Shown piece by piece: positions 57,701 to 64,000 of a DNA stretch of 64,000 nucleotides. Under the pieces are notes generated by a model. The model was not told where the DNA came from, ran no database searches, and saw nothing but the letters and a program-made list of their open reading frames with translations. Numbering within the stretch: position 1 is the stretch's first letter; each line of letters opens with the position of its first letter. Position numbers and translations under genes: made by a program. The DNA is from Onchocerca volvulus (lineage: Eukaryota; Nematoda; Chromadorea; Rhabditida; Onchocercidae). The stretch lies in contig HG738137.1 in the NCBI GenBank assembly GCA_000499405.2, positions 6,324,001 through 6,388,000 on the forward strand, given 5' to 3'.

Positions 57701-59930
57701 AGTCTTAAAATAATCGTCAAACTAACCTATAAACAATATGTGGCATAATATTCGGTGGGATAGCAAATGTAAAAGCCAAACGAGAAGTAGATCGGATACC
57801 CGATATATTTGCCGGCAATTCGGAAAGTTCAAGTAGTGTTTGCTGCTGAAGAAAATAGCTGTTTGAAAAAAATTGAAATACTGCTAATCTGATAGAAATT
57901 CAGGATACATTCCAATTAAGAAGTTAAGACATGGAACGAACTTTATCATAAAACGGTAAATCAGCAATGTTTAGACTTCTAGTCTGAACCACTTGTGATG
58001 AAAATGGATTGTGTGCACTGATGTATTGTTGTTGCATCAGTGCCGATGATAATGTCATTACAGGATTGTAACCGTTCACGACACCATTACCATCCATGTG
58101 ATTGTACATGGGTAATGAAGGTGCGCTTGATGAACTGTAACGCCGACTGGAACTAATTTCGCGAATTTTCTGTATTACTGCAGCCTGATTACGAGCGTTT
58201 TGCAACAAATTAATGCACCTGAAATGTATGTGATCAAATAGATATATTTTTTATTGAATTTTTGACTACTAGAAAGATTACTAATGAATTCTTGAAAAAA
58301 AAAAAATGAACTCATGAAAAAAAAAAAAAAAACATCAATAAGTATCTGCGTTAGCAAATGAAAACTCCATAGTAATTAATACATTCTACAATACAATCAC
58401 TACCAGATTTTATATTATGCTGAGAAAAAAAAGATTGTATAGAGTTGAGAAAAACCTTACCGTTGTACAAGTTCTGTCTTTTTGCCTAATTTTGGACACT
58501 TAAATGATGATAGTAGAATATGAAGTTCGTTAACACGGAATTGTTGTAATGATGCCTATAAAAGGTAAAATTTAGGAAAGAATTTCTAAAAGAAGAGTTC
58601 TCAAAAAAATCAAATTTCCACGACATATTTGCAATAACAATGAATTCAGCGAACAGTGATGCCTGAAACAGTATTTAAAATAATACAGTTTATGCTTAAA
58701 ATTATAAACAATGTCAAAACCTGTTAAATTTGTTAATCAACAAAATTATTCAGACTTCAATACTTACAAATTTCCGCTCCCTAACAATGGGATCGTTTAT
58801 AAAATATAATTACTTCAGATGCTCTTCGAAAGACTGTGATTCATAGTATTCTGATGAAGGAATTTAATATTTGAGTCCTCAAGAAAAAAAAATTTCTAAT
58901 TTTTCATATTATACGAGCAGAATAACGACCAGCTCTCATTATTTTTTGTGTTTTGGTCAAAACTTGAACAATCTCGTAGAGATAAAAAAAACCGAATCTA
59001 ATAAAAATAAATTTAAGAAAAGAAAACTGGTCAGGATTTATTAACGCATGGATACAGACCACTGATGTTATGCTGCTGCAGCTGATCAGTAACACAAAAT
59101 ATACAAGAACTGTGCGGTCAGTGAGACATAACTACAGTGATGGTCATACTCGGATTGGGCATAAACGTTTGAGGACCTGATAAAAGCTTACGATGTCCGC
59201 TCCCGTAACCTTTAACTTATTCCATCTACTGGTTAGAGAAATGATGTTCAATTGATTTTTTTTTTTTCAAAAAAAATTTTTGGAATCGCACTTTCGGGAA
59301 ACGATTTAATCATGCATGATCTGTACAAGTTTTGACTCAAATTTAATTTGTAATTTGAAGTGAGAATCTCATTCGATGACCTTAACATAAGAAAAAGCCA
59401 AGGAGCATATGTTGATCGTGACTCTTCGATGTCACTTTCATTGTACTACATGTAGTACACAACAGTTTGAATGAAAGAACGAAAATATCTCCATATGTGT
59501 CGATGAAGAGATCACCCCATACACAATTTCAGTTTTCTTTTATGCGTCACATTTTCGACGCTCACATACCGTAGCGAAGAGTACTGCTTGTGATGATAAT
59601 CACAGATTCGATAACATTTTTTTAACTGAACTTTCTATTTAATAAATAGCATCAACGAGGAAAATGTCCCATAAGTTTTGGGATATTTACCTAACTTTTC
59701 ACCTTCTTTCATTTAATCATTCAGCTTTCAGCCTTCTTAATGATGGCTTGGTCAAAGCAGATGACAAACCACCTAAAATAGCTACATCATACTAATAAAC
59801 CATACCTTTAATTTATTCATATGTTCCGAAATTGGTGTTTATTCCTCTTCAAAATAAAAAAAAAAGGTGGGAAAAAGCATTCCAAATTTACCTCCAGTGC
59901 TTCCAATTCAGCTCTATTGGCTGCGGCCAT
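54783..59930 (-). CDS. gei-17: PIAS/Siz-type SUMO E3 ligase
   Basis: Ten exons: 59892-59930, 58461-58555, 57942-58218, 57727-57845, 57508-57640, 57131-57321, 56796-56925, 56122-56282, 55625-55874, 54783-55304; 1917 nt, 638 aa. Residues 1-50 are a SAP-like domain (VNELHILLSSFKCPKLGKKT). Residues about 130-285 are the PINIT domain, here with the motif as PVNIT inside EPKRPSRPVNITPYC. The SP-RING follows at 326-380: SLLCPLGKTRMLIP, CTHLQCFD, MNEKRPTWKCAVCNN, with Cys and His in the PIAS pattern. Two SUMO-interaction motifs come next: DDDIIILDSDDD (about 455) and VVCIDLDDSD (about 488). The tail is Ser/Gln/Pro-rich. PIAS proteins bring SUMO-loaded UBC9 to nuclear substrates; the C. elegans member is GEI-17. 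Exon 4 could start 3 nt later because of a doubled CAG acceptor. Confidence 0.94.
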
Positions 59931-61513
59931 AATCCATTGAATGTCGACGCAAAGTCCTTAAGCTGGAAAAAACATCAAAAACGCTTCTCTGAATCCATGA
60001 AACAATGCGTCTACCTCACCTTTTCCACTAATTAATTGGTAGAACTTTCCGCAGTCACTTCACAGAAATCGAATTCGCTTCCCAGATGCACTTTAAACTG
60101 ATTTCCCAATTAAATTTATCCATCATTTAGTCGATAACATTAAACGATAAGGATAATTGAATAGCATACTCTGTGCAGAAAAATAAGATGCAAAACACTT
60201 TTCCAAAGAGAAATGAATCAGTTATAAGCAATATACACATTTCGTAATTATGCAAATATTAGCTAGTTCCACATATCAATACTTTTAATGTGGCATACTT
60301 TTGAAAATTCATTGTTTATTTTTACCAATATAAACTATCAAATTAATATTACTTTTAACACCTAAATATCAATATGCCGCCTCAATTTGCCTCCCCTGAT
60401 TGTCCTACAAGACCTCATTAAGAACAATGAAGAAAATGAAAAATTATTGATGTTCCCTTGTAATTCTTCATCAGACTTAACCAGACTTATTATTCCGAGA
60501 ACTAAATAACGTAATTTCACTGAAACCAATGGAAAATTAGAAAATTATTCAACATGCTTCATTCCTAACTAATGCACATCTAAAGAGGTAAAAAATTAGG
60601 ACAGTAGATCATTAATAGTGGAAATAGTCTTCCTTCACAGAATTCAGAGACTACAAATGTAGAAAATTCTGTAGTTATAATTGGTTTTAAATACTAGCTT
60701 TTTTCATTAAAATGGTTAGCACTGCAAAGCCGTTCTAAAATAGAATAAAAACACTGCATGAATATAAGGTAGGTGTAAAGACTGGAACCTATTCGAGAAA
60801 AAAAAAAATCAAAAGTCAGCACCGAATCTATCCCGTTTTGTGATATGTAGCAGAACTGATTCGGTATACAACAATCATGCAAAAATTCGAAAATTTAAAA
60901 AGAAAATTCATAAGAACAAAAATGAAAATAAAAAACGAACGATTATCTCGGCTGAGGAAACAGTAAGCGTCACGGAGCATTTACTAATTTCCGCAACATC
61001 CTAACATCCTCGCCTTCATAATAGTTTCCAAGTGAATCGATTGCAGTTATCGCGGACATTCAAGTCGACAGGTCAACGACCTTTCCTTTTTCATCAAATT
61101 AACATCGGTTTTACCAATATTTTATTTATTTACACCTATGTTACAAAAACCAGAACAATCCAAATATATGAACAATCATAATAAAACCCTAAGGGTATAC
61201 CAACTTCCTACTTCCAAAAGTCAATTAACGCCTAAAAATAAGAGGTTCAAATATGAATACAGATAGCTTGAATACAAGCAAGACAATATCCGAAAAACTG
61301 AATGGAAATGTGCCTTTGAATATAACAAGTTCAACATATAAATCAATTTTATTCTAAAACGCAATCTAATAAAGAATTACTAGACAAAAAAAGAACTGAA
61401 TTCAAAATTAATATGCTAATATAATCATTGAATTCATCTAAAAAGTTGTAGATTTTCGAAGCTTTTAGTCGCAGAAAAAGACAGAAGAAATCCAGGAAGC
61501 TTGTACACAAAAA
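59931..61513. other. gei-17 upstream region and nduf-7 3' flank
   Basis: AT-rich. An acceptor TTTTTTCCAG ends at 59963 (minus strand), giving a short leader of about 32 bases before the gei-17 ATG, probably a spliced-leader site. That leader has an out-of-frame ATG at 59937 opening a seven-codon uORF (stop TAG) that overlaps the true start. No other gene seen. Confidence 0.5.
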
Positions 61514-62480
61514 CTACCTTCTGTGCCACATTAAACCTTCTCGTTTTCGCTTAATCTTTTTTTGAAGCTGCAAAACGCCGTATAATAATGCCTCTGCTGA
61601 TGGTGGACATCCAGGAACATAGATATCCACAGGAATAATCCGATCCACACCTTTCAATACTGAATATGAATAATGATAATAACCACCACCATTTGCACAT
61701 GAACCCATACTGATTACCCATTTTGGCTCAGGCATCTGGTCATAAACACGTCGAACTGCAGGAGCCATTTTATTCGTTACTGTTCCAGCGACAATCATAA
61801 CATCTACCTGAAAAAGGAATTACTTTCAAAAATAATTGAATTATCAGAACTACACCACTATATTTGCTTGAAATCTATGTATAATCCATATGAAACTTCG
61901 AATTTATGACATATTCAAATAACATATTCACATACAATTCCTACGAATCTGAAAACAAGAATTTGTCAATTAACAGCAGAAACACTAATTCTTTAGAAAA
62001 TAAATATTCTAGAGAGGAATTTTCGATAGATAGAGAAAATCGCAAAACCTGTCTTGGAGATGCACGAAAAACAACACCAAAACGATCCATATCATAACGC
62101 GGAGCAGCGAAGTGCATCATTTCGACAGCACAGCAAGCCAATCCAAAAGTCATCGGCCAAAGAGAGCACCGATGAATCAAATTATTTAGATCATCCAGAC
62201 GTGTCACAGCCATTTCGCCTTTCGGCAAAGGATCTTGCCATGGTGAGCCTATTACTCCCCAGATTCCCTGCAAACAATGGTCTTCTAAATCTCTACATTA
62301 TACTACTTACCGCTTACTATACTGACCGAAAATAACCTTTGGCCTGGTTCCCTTCTCAACTGGCGCCATCGGACTTGTTGGTCCGATTGACTTACTCGAT
62401 TCCCGTCGAATTTGACACGTCATCGTTGCAAACACCCGCCGTAAATTTAGAAACATTCCAGCGCTGTTGGTCGTTTGCAT
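61514..62480 (-). CDS. nduf-7: mitochondrial complex I subunit NDUFS7 (PSST / NuoB)
   Basis: Three exons: 62337-62480, 62049-62267, 61514-61807; 657 nt, 218 aa, close to the usual length. The first 35 or so residues are Arg/Ser/Thr-rich and poor in acidic residues, a mitochondrial import sequence. The core carries the ligands of iron-sulfur cluster N2: [14 protein letters not shown] (adjacent Cys pair), [12 protein letters not shown] and [14 protein letters not shown]. Other hallmarks are [17 protein letters not shown] and the end WHRR. This subunit sits at the junction of the peripheral arm and membrane arm and passes electrons to ubiquinone. The exon 1 donor was placed at AAG/GTTATT because it alone keeps the frame; a second GT (GTAAGT at 62309-62314) would not. 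Start taken at the first ATG after the acceptor. Confidence 0.95.
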
Positions 62481-62487
62481 GATTTTA

Positions 62488-62500
62488 CCTGAAACAAAAG
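62488..62500 (-). promoter_or_regulatory. splice or trans-splice acceptor of nduf-7
   Basis: TTTTGTTTCAG ends at 62489 on the minus strand, eight bases before the nduf-7 ATG. Likely a spliced-leader acceptor; an upstream cis exon is not excluded. Confidence 0.6.
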
Positions 62501-62678
62501 ATATAAAATTCATAACAGATGCAATGCTGAGTCTGCTCAAAGTTCTTGCAAGTAAAACCTTGACATCTCTCAGACATGAAATACAAAGTCATCCAGCCAG
62601 CTGATAACAACAAAAAACGATTGCAGAACCCCTTTACTAACATGCTCAAAATAAAATAATCTTCAAGTGATGAAGACG

Positions 62679-62738
62679 TTAATGCGGCCCAGCACACCTT
62701 CCGAGAGAGGGCTCGGGGAGTGTGCTGGGCCGCATTAA
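62679..62738. repeat. GC-rich near-perfect stem-loop
   Basis: TTAATGCGGCCCAGCACAC (62679-62697) is the exact reverse complement of 62720-62738. Inside, after one mismatch and two G-U pairs, CCGAG (62701-62705) pairs with CTCGG (62712-62716), leaving a 6-nt loop. The total is 60 nt with about 26 pairs, about 190 bp upstream of the nduf-7 acceptor. It could be a small-RNA precursor, a cruciform element or the footprint of a tiny inverted-repeat element; the sequence alone does not decide. Confidence 0.85.
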
Positions 62739-63248
62739 TAATCTGCAGCAAATCCGCTACTCTCTTCCTCTCTAACTGTCTAAAACTGCTTAAAGGAGGG
62801 GAGGGGTGTTTGGGGCAGTTTTATAACCACATTTTGTATCGGACACTGAATTAGAACTTGAGGTTGACGTTATACGCAGCTAGGTCAAGAGCTGTTCTAT
62901 TCGTGTTTCACGTACGCAAGCGATCAGAATACGTGTCCTCTTCTCCCAAACTCGCAAGTTGCGGAAACACCTCCTGACCATAACTATTAATTCCACAAAT
63001 AACCGTGCACGGAAATGTCATATTTATGCATTATAGAATCCCGGCCAGCCGTGAAATACTTGCAGGAAGAATGCAACAGTGTGAATTCTAACACAAAAGG
63101 AGGTTGGTTGAATAATGTGGATTGGTAGGATATGGAGGTGTTCGAGTCGAAGAATAGTTGTGAAATTGAGTCAATTCTTAGTTTTACTCAAACTGATTTG
63201 GAGTCTTTGCACTATGCTATAGAATGCCTATATTGAAGGTTCGACGCA
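62739..63248. other. putative divergent promoter region
   Basis: Lies between nduf-7 (leftward) and the candidate rightward gene at 63249. Richer in GC than average near 62760-63080, with a G run (GGAGGGGAGGGG near 62796). No gene seen. Confidence 0.4.
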
Positions 63249-63332
63249 ATGAAGAGGAAGCGAAATGACGGTGTTGTTGCTCAATATAGCAAGAAGAAGC
63301 ATTCATTTTCAAAAAAAGTGAAAAAAAGTTCC
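63249..63332 (+). CDS. possible first exon of a basic, nucleolar-type protein
   Basis: ATG at 63249 opens 28 codons, MKRKRNDGVVAQYSKKKHSF and on through KKVKKSS, ending exactly on a GTAAGT donor. The Lys/Arg content suggests a nuclear or ribosome-associated protein, but the family is unknown. A weak acceptor (TTTTGAAAG, ending about 63412) would add about 33 residues to a stop at 63521-63523; I am not confident in it. Confidence 0.4.
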
Positions 63333-63786
63333 GTAAGTTTAGTTTGAATTTATTATAATGAATACGAGCTTCTTACGAGTTGATTTACTCTGCCATTATT
63401 ATATTTTGAAAGATCAAAGTGTGCCTCCTATGCGCTAGAAACTTTGTCTTCTTCTCGACAAAGAATGGAGTTCCTAGGATGAAACTTCGTATGGGAAGTA
63501 CAAAAAGTACAATATGTCTCTAATCAGCTTTTTGAATTGGAGTTTCCTTTATATTAAATTTTTTTTTCTGATTTCCCAAAAATATACCCGTTTGTAATGA
63601 TACTGCAGATGGAGCCAAACCATTTCTAATGGTATCATAGTTTTGTTATCATTAACATTATGTTAATAGTAAGAGAAAAAATATATATATGTATATCCAC
63701 TGCTACGCTGTCAAAAGATAATACTAATCACTGGGGATTTATCAAAACTAAGTTAACTGTATTTCAGTCTTGAACTATCATTTTAG

Positions 63787-64000
63787 CATCATCTACATTG
63801 AGTTTCACAGCTGGTCAATATCTTCCTTGTGTTACTACTAGTCCTGGTATCACCACAGTAGCTCCTTTAGCAATTTTTATTGTTTTTGCAGTTGCTGCAC
63901 TATTTTTAATAGCATACCTTATCAAATTTATTGTTTCTAATAAAAAAGAAGTAGCCCTCAATAGAGGAGCACTCTACGAGGAACAACAAACAAAAAAATT
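63787..64000 (+). CDS. partial exon of a single-pass membrane protein, runs off the window
   Basis: After a TCATTTTAG acceptor the frame is open to the right edge (71 codons). It contains a short Thr/Ser-rich outer part (TAGQYLPCVTTSPGITTVAP), one long hydrophobic helix (LAIFIVFAVAALFLIAYLIK) and a charged tail (NKKEVALNRGALYEEQQTKK). An in-frame TGA lies just upstream, so this is an internal or terminal exon, or a truncated insertion. It needs a preceding exon ending in phase 1, which the 63249 exon does not supply. No family recognised. Confidence 0.4.

Noticed and set aside
62307..62751. Extended minus-strand frames reaching upstream of nduf-7 exon 1, including the hairpin
   Set aside because: A TTTCAG acceptor at 62489 separates the coding exon from this sequence; the hairpin region is better seen as outron or intergenic.

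Overview
The window is nuclear DNA from a nematode, most likely a filarial (onchocercid-type) worm. The evidence is an AT-rich background, short exons split by many small introns with GT donors and TTTCAG-type acceptors, acceptors lying directly in front of start codons (trans-splicing style), and proteins that match animal families in their worm-like short forms. There is no bacterial operon, CRISPR array or recognisable intact transposon. I rebuilt every gene exon by exon and checked intron phases; all eight complete models close to a whole number of codons.

Layout, left to right. 78-4184 (-): SLC7 light-chain amino acid transporter, last exon(s) off the left edge. 8151-16362 (-): VPS4 AAA ATPase, 438 aa, whose 4.3 kb fourth intron holds a complete opposite-strand seven-helix receptor gene (12056-13955, +, 349 aa). 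19163-28038 (+): G-protein alpha-s, 378 aa, with a 6 kb first intron. 28-34.6 kb: mostly non-coding, with two unresolved coding-like patches. 34613-35747 (-): small protein resembling the R7 RGS-binding membrane anchor (R7BP / RSBP-1). 36952-41239 (-): CAF-1 large subunit, 514 aa. 42.4-49.4 kb: long repeat-rich gap with one small orphan reading frame. 49396-50748 (+): MEF2, 326 aa. 54783-59930 (-): PIAS-type SUMO E3 ligase, 638 aa. 61514-62480 (-): mitochondrial complex I subunit NDUFS7, 218 aa. A GC-rich near-perfect hairpin lies just upstream of it, then start-like and membrane-helix exons of unknown genes run to the right edge.

Functional links are suggestive rather than operonic. Gs-alpha and an R7BP-like anchor, both heterotrimeric G-protein components, lie about 6.6 kb apart. 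MEF2 carries a textbook phospho-SUMO motif and is convergent with a PIAS SUMO ligase. The most unusual structures are the nested receptor, the 62.7 kb hairpin, a 65-bp duplication that doubles the receptor's poly(A) signal, a 70-nt T tract in a Gs-alpha intron, and the arrangement of start codons in front of Gs-alpha and the R7BP-like gene.
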